DNA of 64,000 nucleotides from contig NC_059379.1 of NCBI RefSeq assembly GCF_019703515.2, positions 28,610,880-28,674,879 of the forward strand, given 5' to 3'. Shown here one piece after another: positions 33,975-45,255 of this stretch. The translations under genes were made by a program, and so were the position numbers. This DNA comes from Myxocyprinus asiaticus. Lineage: Eukaryota; Chordata; Actinopteri; Cypriniformes; Catostomidae. Every line of letters begins with the position of its first letter. Positions within the stretch are counted from its first letter, which is position 1. Under the pieces are notes generated by a model. That model was not told the origin of the DNA and ran no database searches. It saw nothing but the letters and a program-made list of their open reading frames with translations.

Positions 33975-34252
33975 GTCGAGGAGCCTTGCTTCGTCTTGAA
34001 CTCATGGCTGCGCTGAGGGGTCCCTCGAAGCACTTATCTTGCTCCATGTACCCGGCATCGGTGGGGGGGGAGTTGGCGACGGGGGAGGAGGGACTTTTTG
34101 CCCATCCTCGTAGCTCGACACAACCACCTGGCTGTGGTTGTGAGTGTGGTGCGTAGGGCTGGGACGATTCATTGGCGTAATCGACATCATCGATTACGGA
34201 AATACGTCGATTTGCATAACATGTGTCGGCGTGTTGCAATGGAGTAATTAAA

Positions 34253-34486
34253 ATGGCAGCGCCCGGTTTAATCATGGATTCCCCCGAAGAACAAGCTGCA
34301 GCTAAAAAAAACTCACCCACGGTCATCTAAAGCGTGGCAGTATTTTAGCCAGAGACCCAACAATGTGGTGCTGTGTAAGCTATGCATATTGGAAATGGCT
34401 TATCACAGCAGTTCAACCACCATGAACGAACACTTGAAGCGAAAGCATCCCAGAGCACTTTGTCAAGACGGCAGCGAGGCAGCACT
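34253..34486 (+). pseudogene. hAT BED zinc-finger exon remnant
   Basis: Reads KAWQYFSQRPNNVVLCKLC followed by MNEHLKRKHP: an aromatic lead-in, then C-x2-C and H-x4-H, the BED finger pattern that hAT transposases use to bind DNA. The ATG at 34253 is out of frame with it by one base, so the start is broken. The frame meets a splice-donor-like sequence CACTGTAAGT at 34487, consistent with a two-exon transposase gene. The catalytic exon is absent; what follows is another repeat. Non-functional. Confidence 0.68.
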
Positions 34487-34628
34487 GTAAGTCCTGTTTA
34501 CTTTTTGTCCTCACCCAAGCATGACATATTAGTATTACAACACGTGTTTCTGTTAGTAGTAGTCACTTTAAATTGATTTTATAAATGTTTCCTCATGTTA
34601 AAAGTAATTTCTGCACCGCTGCTAACGT

Positions 34629-35500
34629 AGGGTGACCATACGTCCTGTTTTTCCCGGACATGTCCTCTTTTTCGGACCTTAAAAAAGCTTCCGGCCGTGA
34701 TTTCTAAATTTGTGAAAATGTCTGGGATTCGGCTTTAGTTGCATTATGATGTGCATCTGGTCTAATACTTCATTGTGTGTGCGTGCATATTTGCATTGCT
34801 TTAACACCTCTTTGTAAGTCCCGCCTTCTCGCACACCAGTTGGTCAATTATAAGACGCTTGCAGCAACTATTGGCCAAATTCCTGCCTGTCAATCTCTCC
34901 GTGAATGCACAAAATGCTGTTGTGTTTGGCATCAAACAGTTGCTTGACTGCAGCAGAAAATGACAGCTGAGTGGAAACAATGCCCAAACAAAAGTGCAAA
35001 TTTACAGAAGATTTTACACAAAATTCCCATGCTGTCGTCCAGGTCGAGATCCATGGGAAGCTGAATGTATGACATGTAAAGCTGGCACTTATGTGTCAGT
35101 TGCTAATAAAGGTGCAAGTGATTTAGAAGCACACATTAGCTCTGCGAAGCATAAAGGGTCAGCAAAAGGTGAAAGTTCATCAATAAATTAACGGACTACT
35201 TTTTGCGACCAGGTAAAATTGTTATCACATTGCTTCATTTTCCATGGCCATTCAAAATAATACTAATAGTTAATAAAGGTACACTCATGGCATCAACTAT
35301 TTTATTTTAGTACATGGACATTCAAAAGAATGTTATAAATAATTTACATATATTTCTGTATACTAATAGAGTGTCTCTTTCATTGTATTAAAGTTTGCAT
35401 TCATAGTTGCTGTTTTGAACCCTATTATCCCCCCCGGCGAAAAAAGAAAAAAAGGTGTCCTCTTTTTGGAAAACCAAAATCCTCTTATGTTGTACTGTAA
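34629..35500 (+). mobile_element. Second TIR element fragment with C2H2-like finger
   Basis: Starts TAGGGTGACCATACGTCCTG, a frequent fish transposon terminus, inside the hAT element. A coding stretch from 34980 (MPKQKCKFTEDF in one frame, then a shift) reads ECMTCKAG and HISSAKHKGSAKG at 35055-35170, giving C-x2-C...H-x5-H. The right end (near GTGTCCTCTTTTTGG, 35455) is uncertain. Confidence 0.5.
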
Positions 35501-35829
35501 AATGGAGATTACCAGTTAAGACAGGGCTATTTTTGTTGCAGAATAATGCCCTGCAGTGCACACTTTGTTTCTTGTACATTTGTTTGTGTTTAAGAGAAGA
35601 TGATTTAATAAAATATTGAAATATTAATGAGACAAGTTTTTTATATTTATTTTGGGTTAATTAATTGTTATATTAATCAAGTAATAATTATAAAAAATCT
35701 TTAGAATAATCTGAAAATTAGTCGTTAGATTAATCGACTAATCGTAAAAATAATAATAATTAATAATAATAATTCTTAGATTAATCGATAAAAATAAAAA
35801 AAATTGTTAGATGCAGCCCTAGTGGTGCG

Positions 35830-36149
35830 GTTGGTCACCCCTGGGGGCCCGCGTTCGTGACGTCCAAGTTGCAGGTGCTCAGTGTCCGGTTGCCGTGATA
35901 ACGGCGGTTGTAAGCACCGACTGTGGGACCCAAGGAGTTTGAAAATGTAGGTACTACAGCCCATTCAGGGTGCGGCGAACACAAAACAAAAGGGAACATA
36001 TGATTTACCTTCTGGCCCTCCACCGGGGGAAGGAGTGGTCTGGATACCAGCTCCAAGGTAGCAGCGGACATCTCCCTCCCTGGGTTGTCCGTCTCAGGGG
36101 CGCTTAGGAGCCTTCCGGGTCCTTGCGCCCGGTTGTGAGGCGGGGGGTG
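35830..36149 (-). other. DIRS copy C linker after ORF1
   Basis: Corresponds in position to the copy A linker. It has a donor-like AGAAGGTAAATC on the minus strand near 36015. No domain recognised. Confidence 0.4.
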
Positions 36150-36972
36150 TCAGCTTCCTAGCATCCACCTGCCTGGGTTTTCGCCGCCACAGGTGGATGC
36201 CCTTGGCGAGCAGACGGGGTATGGGATCTTGAGCCCACTGCCAAGAACTGCTGGGAAAAGACCTCGACAGTGTCGCCGAATAGGCCGATCTGGGAGATGG
36301 GAGCATTGAGAAAGCGAGCCTTTTCGGCGTCCCTCATCTCGACCAGATTCAGCCACAGGTGGAGCTCCTGGACCACCAAGGTGGACATCGCCTGCCCGAG
36401 TGCTCGCGGCTGTGAGGGAGGGTTCCAGTCCGACCCGACACTTGTGGCGGCCCGGGCAAGCATTGCGGTCAGCCTCAGACTGGGCGGGCAGACCCGAAGG
36501 TGGCAGCCCAGTCGAGTCCTCGGCGTTCGACATCGACAGTGCGCTCTCTGACGCAGAAATCGAGGACGCATCGTGCTCACGAGATGTTAAGCTGGCCGTG
36601 AGGCGAGCTGGTCTCATCTTGGAACTTGACGGGGGCAGACGAGCATGCTAGGGAACGGGAGGTCTGCGGGGAATTACCTGGTGAGACAGCGGCCATTGAA
36701 ATCCCCAAATCGCCTCCAGTGCCGGCCGGGCTGGCCTCGTACCCGTAGGTAGAAGGCGCAGTGTGGGGGGCGGCTTGAGCGGCTTTCCCTCGGAGGAAGG
36801 AAAACTGCGACCGCAAGTTTGCCATGGTCATGTTCTCGCAATGAGAACACGAACCATCCACGAACGCTGCCTCAGTGTGAGCGCGGCCCAGACACGTGAG
36901 GCAGTGCCTGTGGCCATCGGAGGCGGAGAGATAATGACCGCATCCAGGAATCACACAAAGACAGAAAGTCAT
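36150..36972 (-). pseudogene. DIRS ORF1 (Gag-like), copy C
   Basis: ORF1 of copy C starts at 36972 (MTFCLCVIPGCGHYLSAS) in the last of two palindrome units. It retains the whole Cys/His cluster in one frame: CVIPGC, HCLTCLGRAH, then SCSHCENMTM. This makes it, with copy D, the best view of the motif in the window. The open frame ends at 36577. A second frame (36617-36150) continues the serine-rich part and the text around SRSHTPSARQ shared with copy A near 1770. The region matching copy A 1040-1300 appears shortened. Role inferred from position. Confidence 0.7.
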
Positions 36973-37189
36973 CTTTAAAAAGACGCGTCTTTAAAAAGAC
37001 GTTCACGTCAACGTGTTGCTCTGATAGAGGAAAATATACTCTTTGCAGAAATATATACTCTCTCAGTAGCGCTGTCGAAGCGCCCAGGGGCGTAGTCTGC
37101 ACTAAGCGTGCAGAAGGAGAGAAAGCCGCTGAAATGCGCCATATATCCAACAGCATTCAGCTCGCTGACACACAACCACTCGGCTCCGA

Positions 37190-37379
37190 AGAAAAAATCT
37201 GAAAGAGTGGTTGTGAGCCAGCTCCTTTTATACCCGTATATCCGGGGGAGTGGCATGCAATTTCAACTCGCCAATTCTCACTGGCCTTTTCTCAAAGATT
37301 AGAGGTGTTTGGGGCTCCCAAGAGCGACCCCTAGTGTCACTACATCGACAAAACTTCGAGTGAATGGCAGAAGGGGAAC
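37190..37379 (-). promoter_or_regulatory. DIRS copy C left terminal repeat
   Basis: The TATA box (TATAAAAG) is present on the minus strand near 37233-37226. The octamer has one change (AATTGCAT, 37262-37255) and the CCAAT palindrome is altered (GGCCAGTGAGAATTGGC). Confidence 0.62.
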
Positions 37380-37718
37380 AAGGTGTTTTGCTTTATTGTG
37401 TAGGCTTAACCATAACCCTGCTTAACGAAACTTACCCCATGGTACCACCTAGCGTCCAACCAGCATTTTTTTGGTATCGCAATACTTTGTTAGTTCCGGT
37501 AAACCGCACAACCCTAGCATGTGGTTAAACTGTCACAGGTGTGCATATATCAGCTATTTTACAAGCTTCGAACATGCTCATCAGTTTCCATATCTATGAG
37601 GTTTTGCTGTGTTGTTTTTTAATGGAATGGGATGGATTCCAGTTTGTGATATAAACCATAATATAGACCGGTAGTGTATATATATATGTATGTATACTGT
37701 ATACATATATATTGTATA

Positions 37719-37722
<4 letters not shown>

Positions 37723-37810
<88 letters not shown>
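37723..37810. repeat. (TG)n(TA)n microsatellite
   Basis: About 38 bases of TG followed by about 50 bases of TA, leading directly into a Tc1 end. Confidence 0.92.
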
Positions 37811-37813
<3 letters not shown>

Positions 37814-38473
37814 TTGTGCTCAAAAGTTTGCATACCCTTGGAGAATTGGTAATATATGTACCATTTTTAAAGAAAACATGAATGAAATCTTTCTTGGTCT
37901 ACCTGACCTAGGCTTGGTATCAAGAGATCCCCGAATTTTCCACTTCTTAATAAGGGATTTAACAGTACTGACTGGCATTTTCAAGGCTTTGGATATCTTT
38001 TAATATCCTTTTCCATTTATATATATTTTCATTACCTTGTTACGCAGGTCTTTTGACAGTTCTTTTCTGCTCCCCATTGCTCAGTATCTAGCCTGCCCAG
38101 TGCATCCACATGAGAGCTAACAAACTCACTGACTATTTATACACAGACACTAATTGCAATTTAAAAAGCCACAGGTGTGGGAAATTAACCTTTAATTGCC
38201 ATTTAAACCTGTGTGTGTCACCTTGTGTGTCTGTAAGAAGGCCAAACTTTCAAGAGTATGTAAACTTTTGATCAGGGCCATTTGGGTGATTTCTGTTATC
38301 ATTATGATTTAAAAAGGAGCCAAACAACTACATGATGATAAATGGCTTCATATGATCACTATCCTTAAATAAAAGACTGTTTTTTTTTTTTTTTTTGCAT
38401 GATCAGTCATATTTTCAAAATCAATGCCAAAATTTCACAATTTCTGCCAGGGTATGCAAACTTTTGAGCACAA

Positions 38474-38476
<3 letters not shown>
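37811..38476 (-). mobile_element. Tc1 element, internally deleted, in (TA)n
   Basis: Both ends CAGTTGTGCTCAAAAGTTTG inverted, TA-flanked. It retains the N-terminal transposase part only (ATG at 38077: MGSRKELSKDLRNKVMK...KISKALKMPVS) and otherwise matches the element at 10246-11829 with about 0.9 kb missing. (TA)n lies on both sides. Confidence 0.85.

Positions 38477-38522
<46 letters not shown>
38477..38522. repeat. (TA)n microsatellite
   Basis: Uninterrupted TA repeat between two Tc1-type ends. Confidence 0.9.
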
Positions 38523-38525
<3 letters not shown>

Positions 38526-39072
38526 TACCGGTCAAAACTACAGTATACATACATATATATACACTACCGGTCAAAACTTTTGAAACACTTGACTGAAATG
38601 TTTCTCATGATCTTAAAAATCTTTTGATCTGAAGGCGTATGCTTAAATGTTTGAAATTAGTTTTGTAGACAAAAATAAAATTATGCCACCATATTAATTT
38701 ATTTCATTATAAAACTAAAATGTAATTTAAAAAAAAGTTTTTGAAATTGATGACTTGGACCAAATAATGAAGAAAAGCAGCCAATAAGTGCCCAACATAG
38801 ATGGGAACTCCTTCAATACTGTTTAAAAAGCATCCCAGGGTGATACCTCAAGAAGTTGGTTGAGAAAATGTCAAGAGTACATGTCTACAAATTCTAGGCA
38901 AAGGGTGACTACTTTGAAGATGCTAAAATATAACACAGTTTTGATTTATTTTGGATTTTGTTTAGTCACATAATTCCCATAGTTCCATTTATGTTATTCC
39001 ATAGTTTTGATGACTTTACTATTATTCTAAAATGTAAAAAAAAAACAAAACGGTAACTTTTGACCGGTAGTT
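38523..39072. mobile_element. Tc1-type remnant with duplicated left end
   Basis: CACTACCGGTCAAAAC occurs twice (38523 and 38562), and the inverse (TTTTGACCGGTAGT) is at 39058-39071. The interior holds only degenerate text. Flanked by (TA)n and (TG)n tracts. Confidence 0.65.
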
Positions 39073-39111
39073 TGTGTGTTTGTGTGTGTGTGTGTTTGTA
39101 TGTATGTATGC

Positions 39112-39162
<51 letters not shown>
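39073..39162. repeat. (TG)n/(TA)n microsatellite
   Basis: TG-rich then pure TA repeat up to the next Tc1-type end. Confidence 0.88.
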
Positions 39163-39163
<1 letters not shown>

Positions 39164-39981
39164 GGCATGACTTCAATAATCAAGATTAGGTCAAAAATGG
39201 CAAAAAAGAAACAGCTTTCTCTAGAACTAATCAGTCAATCATTGTTTTGAGGAATGAAGGCTATACAATGCTTGAAATTGCCAACAAACTGAAGATTTCA
39301 TACAAATGTGTACACTAAAGTCTTCAAAGACAAAGGACAACTGGCTCTATCAAGGACAGAAAGAGATGTGGAAGGCCCAGATGTTCAACTAAACAAGAGG
39401 ATAAGTAAATCAGAGTCTCTAGTTTGAGAAATAGACACCTCACATGTCCTCAGCTGACAGCTTCATTGAATTCTACCCGCTCAACACCAGTTTCATGTAC
39501 AACAGTAAAGAGAAGACTCAGAGGTGCAGGCCTTATGGGAAGAATTGCAAAGAAAAAGCCACTTTTGAAACAGAAAAACAAAAAGAAATGGTTAGAGTGG
39601 GCAAAGACATAGACATTGGACAACAGATAATTGGAAAAGAGTGTTATGATCTTAACCCCATTGAGCTTTTGTGGGATCAGCTAGTCTGTATGGTATGTGA
39701 TAAGTGCCCGACAAGACAGCCACATCTATGGCAAGTGCTACAGGAAGTGTGGGGTGAAATGTCACCTGAGTATCTGGACAACTGACAGCTAGAATGCCAA
39801 GGATCTGCAAAGCTGTCATTGTTGCACGTGGATGATTTTTTGATGAGAACTCTTTGAAGTAGTTTAAGAAGTTCTGAAAAAAAAAAAAATCGATATACAT
39901 TGTGATCAGTTGAATGCCACTTTGGTGAATAAAAGTACCAATTTCTTTCCATAAGAGCAATATCTGTACATTATTGGCCGC

Positions 39982-39984
<3 letters not shown>
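39163..39984 (+). mobile_element. Tc1-type element remnant with internally deleted transposase
   Basis: Between (TA)n and (TG)n tracts. The transposase starts at 39197 (MAKKKQLSLELISQSIVLRN) with a helix-turn-helix (MLEIANKLKISYKCVH). Further pieces read RLRGAGLMGRIAKKKPLL. After about 39620 it jumps to the C-terminal PIELLWDQL near 39660 and ends PEYLDN at 39784. The middle, with both catalytic Asp residues, is deleted. Terminal repeats are weak. Confidence 0.68.
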
Positions 39985-40076
<92 letters not shown>

Positions 40077-40100
40077 TAGATAGATAGATAGATAGATAGA
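39984..40100. repeat. (TG)n(TA)n(GATA)n compound microsatellite
   Basis: TG to about 40028, TA to 40073, then GATA units to 40100. Confidence 0.9.
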
Positions 40101-42471
40101 TTTAGATATATTCTCATACTGTGATATAAAATTTGGTCATACTTCCCACCCTAAGCCTAGCACAGTCTAGTCCAACTAGATTAATTACGTGTCACTCCTT
40201 TCTCAAAGTCATTGGCTTTGTCAATGCACACAGGGCCTGGTATATCAACTAAGGAAAAGGCAGGCTTGCTTGACAAGTCTTGCTAGGAAAACTTGCCAGT
40301 ACCTCCTATGGTTTTGCCCTACCTTTAATAGATTCTCTCCTTACCATGACAATTTTCTGTTTTTCTAATGTAGATGTATGTTTTGAGTGGTCTGGAGTTT
40401 GTTTCTCCATTCCTAAATCTACCTCACCATTATTATGTCTCTTGGCTTTGTGGCACAAAACCACAAAGGTTTCTATAAAAATATACTCGGTGCAATAAAA
40501 CAAAGGCCTGACGTGTTTAATATTTATTGATATTTAATGTTTAGTATCTATATTATATCAAGCTCTCATTATCAAATAAATTTGTAAGCACTTCTCGTGG
40601 AACTCACACATCAAAACACTGGTTTGTATGTCACGTGGTGCAGATCGGGCTCAGGCATATTTATTTGAGTTCGGAGTGCATTCTTGGAATGACAACTTCA
40701 CTAATTTACGGCTTATATTTCTGACCAAAGTGGCCATGCTAATAGCGATAGCGCATCAACCTAGCACACTCAGCGCCTTCGAAATCTGGAAGGGCAACAT
40801 GCAATTACGCAGCCATTTACAGTGAACCCAACATGATTCATAGCCACTTTAGAAAGAAAAGGAATTATGAGTATTACCATCGCCTAGCAACAGGTAAACT
40901 GCAGGGTCTTAGCGCATACCGTGGTCGGAGTGGGAGATACAACAGGGACAATCCCACAGCATTCACTTAGCTCATTAACACACAAGCGTGCACCCCTGTA
41001 CACACTCCTGTACAGATAATGCAACTACTTTCCCCACAAACCCAACTAGTCTATATTTGTTTATGTTGTGATGGTAACTGTATCTGGCCAAAAACAGCTG
41101 AGGGATTGATACAATTAAATCCACTACCCAATGATTTTACTTGAAGATAATGTGTATTTTTGTAGCTCTTGGAAACACAAATGAAGCCGCTGGAGGCTGC
41201 TGGGTTGGGAAATGCTTGGAATTCGTCTTAACACCTAATGAGAACTCAATCACACACTGACAAATTCATGTTTTCTTTGCGACTGAAACCGAGAAGAGTA
41301 GTCACATTGCAGGAGTGAACCATTTTTGATTTTGAGTTCTAAAACACACACACACACACACACACACACTTGTTCTGCTCCAAAATCTCATGAGCTGCCA
41401 ACAGATGCTGCAACGTAATTGAGCACAACAGTGCCCACCCACTTTTTCATCAGTCTTGGTTCCAGAAGAATTTTCCCATTCATTTGTTCCATAAGGATTT
41501 AATTGAATTCTTCATAAGGACTTCTAAGGTGGATCACAACATTAATCTTTAATTGATGCAAAAAAGCATTTGAAAATCAGAAAAAAAGAGGAAGGAACAA
41601 GAATGTGTACATCGTTAATGAGGGAATAGACAACAATCTCATGGTGTAATCAAATTAAAAACTATGGAAAATTATAAAATTATTAATTTAAAGTTGTTGA
41701 TTATGTATAGAAACACTATATTTCAAGTTTATTGGCAAATATTTCGATGTATACAAATATATAAGTTGGTTGAAAGTGTAGAGAGACCGATTTGATTACG
41801 GCTTTCACGTTGTGGACATGGGTGGTGTCAGCGGAGCTCTTTTGGTGGACTTTGTTTGCCACAGTTCTCTGATTGGTGGATCTTTTTCTGCAAGATCATG
41901 GGTTGTGTAGTTATTCACCACAAAGACTGCCATTAAATGTGATTTTTTAATAAATGTAATTTAAATAATGCAGCCTGACGGCTTCAACACAAGCATATTA
42001 CCATCAATTATCAACCTCGGAGCTCATGGTAGGTCTATCTTTGAAGGTTTACAAGGTATTGTTAAAAATAAATTCCTCTGTAGAAAAAATTATTGGAATT
42101 TTCACTTCCAGAACCATACTTGTTTTGAGGAAATTCAGAGGCAAGCATCCCATGCATCCTTCCTTTCCAGAGAAAGCAGTGCCAGAATGCATTGCAACGA
42201 GCTCAATGAAAAACTAAAAAATGCAGATAGTAAATATACTTATTTCGTTCAATACTGAAAGTTATCCAATATTTTTGTGTGCTATGTATTTTTACTCTTA
42301 GATAGATGGATTATCACATTGTAAGCTTAGCATTATGCTAAAGTCAAACTAATCCATAGAGAGCTTTATGTTTGTGGTGTGTGAAGTTGCTGCCAGTGTA
42401 GAGCGTTCCAGATCAGTCACTTATGAGGTCCTGTAACGGTTGGGATGCTGCCTTAGAAGGCGGCTTCCTAT
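40101..42471. other. No gene recognised
   Basis: About 2.4 kb without an assigned repeat. It contains an (AC)n tract at 41344-41369. Open frames up to 96 codons (41968-42258) show no motif. Confidence 0.4.
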
Positions 42472-42479
42472 GTAGGCAG

Positions 42480-43901
42480 TAGGGGTGCAACGGTTAGAAA
42501 ACTGTTCCTAGAACAGTTCGGGTTGTATCACAGTTTGTCACTGTTTCGGTACGGTTCAGTATATGCTTTGTTAAAAAAATAAAAAATAAATACATAAAAA
42601 AATTACTGCCAAATCCAAAGAATAATCTATTTGGTAACACTTCAACATTATTGCCTTTAAATAACAATCATTGTATTACAACAGTAACCATAGTTTAACC
42701 ATGGCATTTTTAGTAAAATCATAGTCACCACAATATAAACATGGTTACTCTCATGGTTATAATAAATAGTAAAATCATGGTTACTATATAGAAACTACAG
42801 TATTACTGTTATAAAACCATGGGAATTGTATCAAAACCATGATTTCTGCTCAGAAAACCATGGTGACAGCAGTCATGGTTACTACAGTATTACTATAGTA
42901 AAACCATGGTTAATTTGTGTCAGGGTCCTTAACTAAAAAAAATAAAATAATAATTCTCTAATTACTAAATCAAAATTTTAACTTAATACCTCACTATTAC
43001 GCTACATGCATCAACATAAAGTGCACTTCAAACTTATCTCAACATATTCAATATTCGGAAGCTGTACATCACTATAGAAGGAATAACCTTGCTATTAGAA
43101 TGCATACAAGAAGGGATATTGTGATAATGCTGCTTGAGTAATTTAATCATACATGGAAATCCCACATGAACACCCCAAGCAGTTTAGTTATTGTTTCATG
43201 TCTGTCCGAATTAGCACTGAGTGCCTGCTTAAAAATGGAAGGGATAGTGTGCAGTTTCGGCTCACCTGCGGCTCTTTCCCTGGGTGATGTCGGCGTAAAT
43301 GATTAATCATGTATCAATGTATTACTATAACGGCATCTTAATGCCATTAATCAGAGTGCATTATTGACACTTGTGATAGATTTCAGCCTCGTAGGAAACA
43401 GGAAGAACTTGCATGCATGTTTTAAATAAACCCTCACGTGCATTATTGACATATATTACCAGTATACAGCACTCGTGTCGAGCGATGTCTGCAAACAGTA
43501 AACGTCTTTTTACCATCGCTGTTGTAATTGACTGCAAAAAAAAAAAAAAAAAAAAAAAAAAAGAAATCCCATAAAGGAGAAACACAAGGGGCTTCTCTAT
43601 CAGCATTTCGTTTTCTACACTTGCCATTTTCAACTACACACAACGCGTCCAGAACTGTGATGTCATCAAGTTGACCCACGTGAAGCACAGGTGGAGCATA
43701 TCCATTTACAGATCCATTCAGGTGCATTAGCGGAGGTTGTAACTGTGCCTGTCTGTTTGACGCTTTGTTTTCTTGACCAAAACTTGTACTCCAGATGCGT
43801 CATTAAACGTGAGGTGAACCGACCGCGGTGCCAATGCTTCCCGAACCATGGGTGGCGAACCATACGGTTCGTTTTTTTTACCGAGAACCGTTATACATCT
43901 A
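42480..43901. mobile_element. hAT element with perfect 8-bp TSD
   Basis: Left TAGGGGTGCAACGGTT, right the inverse of TAGATGTATAACGGTT. GTAGGCAG flanks both sides exactly (42472-42479, 43902-43909). It contains a block of ACCATGG-type repeats (42660-42930) and a 27-base poly(A) tract (43536-43562). No transposase. Confidence 0.88.
42660..42930. repeat. Degenerate CCATGG / CATGGTTACT repeat block
   Basis: CATGGTTACT and AAAACCATGG recur many times in both orientations within 270 bases inside the hAT element. This could be a nested MITE, but its ends are unclear. Confidence 0.55.
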
Positions 43902-43909
43902 GTAGGCAG

Positions 43910-45247
43910 CGAGGGAGCTAACATGGTTTTGGAAAATAGATATTTTTTTAATGTTTGGCAGTGTCTACAGGCAGCATTCCATATCCACATTGCGGAGTCA
44001 CCAAGCCACACACAGTGATACTCAAGCACAAAAATACAGCGGAAAAGTTTAGGAAACAGTATGACACAATCTTCCTCTGAATGTTCAGTGACCTCTAAAT
44101 AAAGCTCTTGATTGTTTCAGGTGGGAGTGTGACATGAGGAGATCACGAAAACATGTATGACCAAGAAAATGGGCTTGATCTTTTGCAGCTTCAGCCATTA
44201 ACATCACACAGACAGTATAGTTTTGATTTTATCATCTGGTAAGTGAAAGAAAAAGAGAGAGAACAGATTTTGGCAGGGAGCTTGAGTCTAAATCACAGCA
44301 AACAGGCCCAATGTTCACAAAGGTGGTCATGGTGGCCACAAAACAGCCTTCGGCAGCTCACAAAACCCACACAAACCCTAGCAACACAGAGAAACACGGT
44401 GCTTTATTTCAAACCAGGAAAAAATATACACACAAAGTTTGGCTTTCTGTGGCTGTAGCAAGGGAATCTCAAAGTATTATGCATTTCAGTGCCAGAAGAT
44501 TACCGTCAGATGTAGAATGTACCCAGTAAAGATGTAGAAAGATAGTAATGTTACTAATTGATTGCAAAAGAGTTTGGTGTCAGCATGTTGCTAAGCTAAA
44601 GACACAATACTCCAATAAGCAGAAAAATACACCGCACACAAACTTTGGGTTAAATAGTCCATTTGTGATTTGATTTAACTATTTTATTGCTACTTTTTGG
44701 TATTGACTGAATTATATAGGAATTCGTTTTATAATGACTAATCTTCGGTATTCATCAGGTATCAAGACAGAACAGCCTTCAAGTCAAGAGCACACCAATG
44801 ATGTTCTAACATGCCCCCTACATAGGTAGCTCACTAGGTTTTGAATTTCTCTAGAGAGAGATGAACAGATTCTGGCAGGTCTTTATGCCTGTTGCAGCAG
44901 CCTACGTTTTATAAACCACTCCTTAAGTATCTCAATATGTCCACCCTGTTACTAGCCAACAGAATTAATGTGGTCTCCACTGACCTTAAATTACTGTGTG
45001 TGTGTGGATGTCAGAGAGTATGAGATCCATCTGTTGGTGCTCCCTGCATGTGCTTCAGCTTAACCCCCAATTAGAGCAGTGTTGCGGTCATTTCAGAGGC
45101 AGAAGATGTTCTGTCCCTTAAAGTTGAAGTCAGTAGTTTCTGGGCCACTAGTGTCACCAAATGGATATGCAAAATAATGACTGTTGTCAAACTGATTCCC
45201 CGAACATTCCCCCCATTTGCCATTGGTCAGACAAGCAGATAGTCCCA
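43910..45247. other. No gene recognised
   Basis: AT-rich sequence between two hAT elements. An acceptor-like TTGTTTCAG at about 44113 is not followed by a convincing exon. Confidence 0.4.
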
Positions 45248-45255
45248 CCACAAAC

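Larger units (their letters stand above)
34154..35821 (+). mobile_element. hAT element with BED zinc-finger remnant, inserted in DIRS copy C
   Basis: TAGGGCTGGGACGATTCATT at left and the inverse of TAGGGCTGCATCTAACAA at right, flanked by a perfect 8-bp duplication GTGGTGCG (34146-34153, 35822-35829). A coding remnant (34253-34486) resembles the BED finger of hAT transposases. A further repeat piece with another finger lies at 34629-35500. Confidence 0.92.
32335..37379 (-). mobile_element. DIRS-type retrotransposon, copy C, split by a hAT element
   Basis: Reads leftward from GTTCCCCTTCTGCCATTCAC (37379). In order: terminal repeat with promoter motifs, ORF1 (36972-36150), linker, hAT insertion (34154-35821), the end of RT, RNase H (33974-33129) and recombinase (33178-32360). 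Most of the RT is deleted, the N-terminal part of the recombinase is missing, and the right terminal repeat is lost at about 32335. Confidence 0.86.
27784..37517. mobile_element. Composite: outer hAT element bounded by a perfect 8-bp TSD
   Basis: GCATGTGG flanks TAGGGTTGCTTCGATAC at left (27776-27783) and the inverse of TAGGGTTGTGCGGTTTACCG at right (37518-37525). The perfect 8-mer plus TAGGGTTG ends fit a hAT element. Its interior has been filled by later insertions: a hAT end, family X copy 3, a TIR MITE, a Tc1, DIRS copy C and another hAT. Only about 17 bp of the outer element remain at left and about 135 bp at right. Confidence 0.62.

Noticed and set aside
37581..38003. Open frames of IYIYIY/THTHTH type
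   Set aside because: Microsatellite translations, not proteins.
44100..44260. Possible host exon after an acceptor-like TTGTTTCAG
   Set aside because: No open frame with recognisable protein sequence and no donor in frame.
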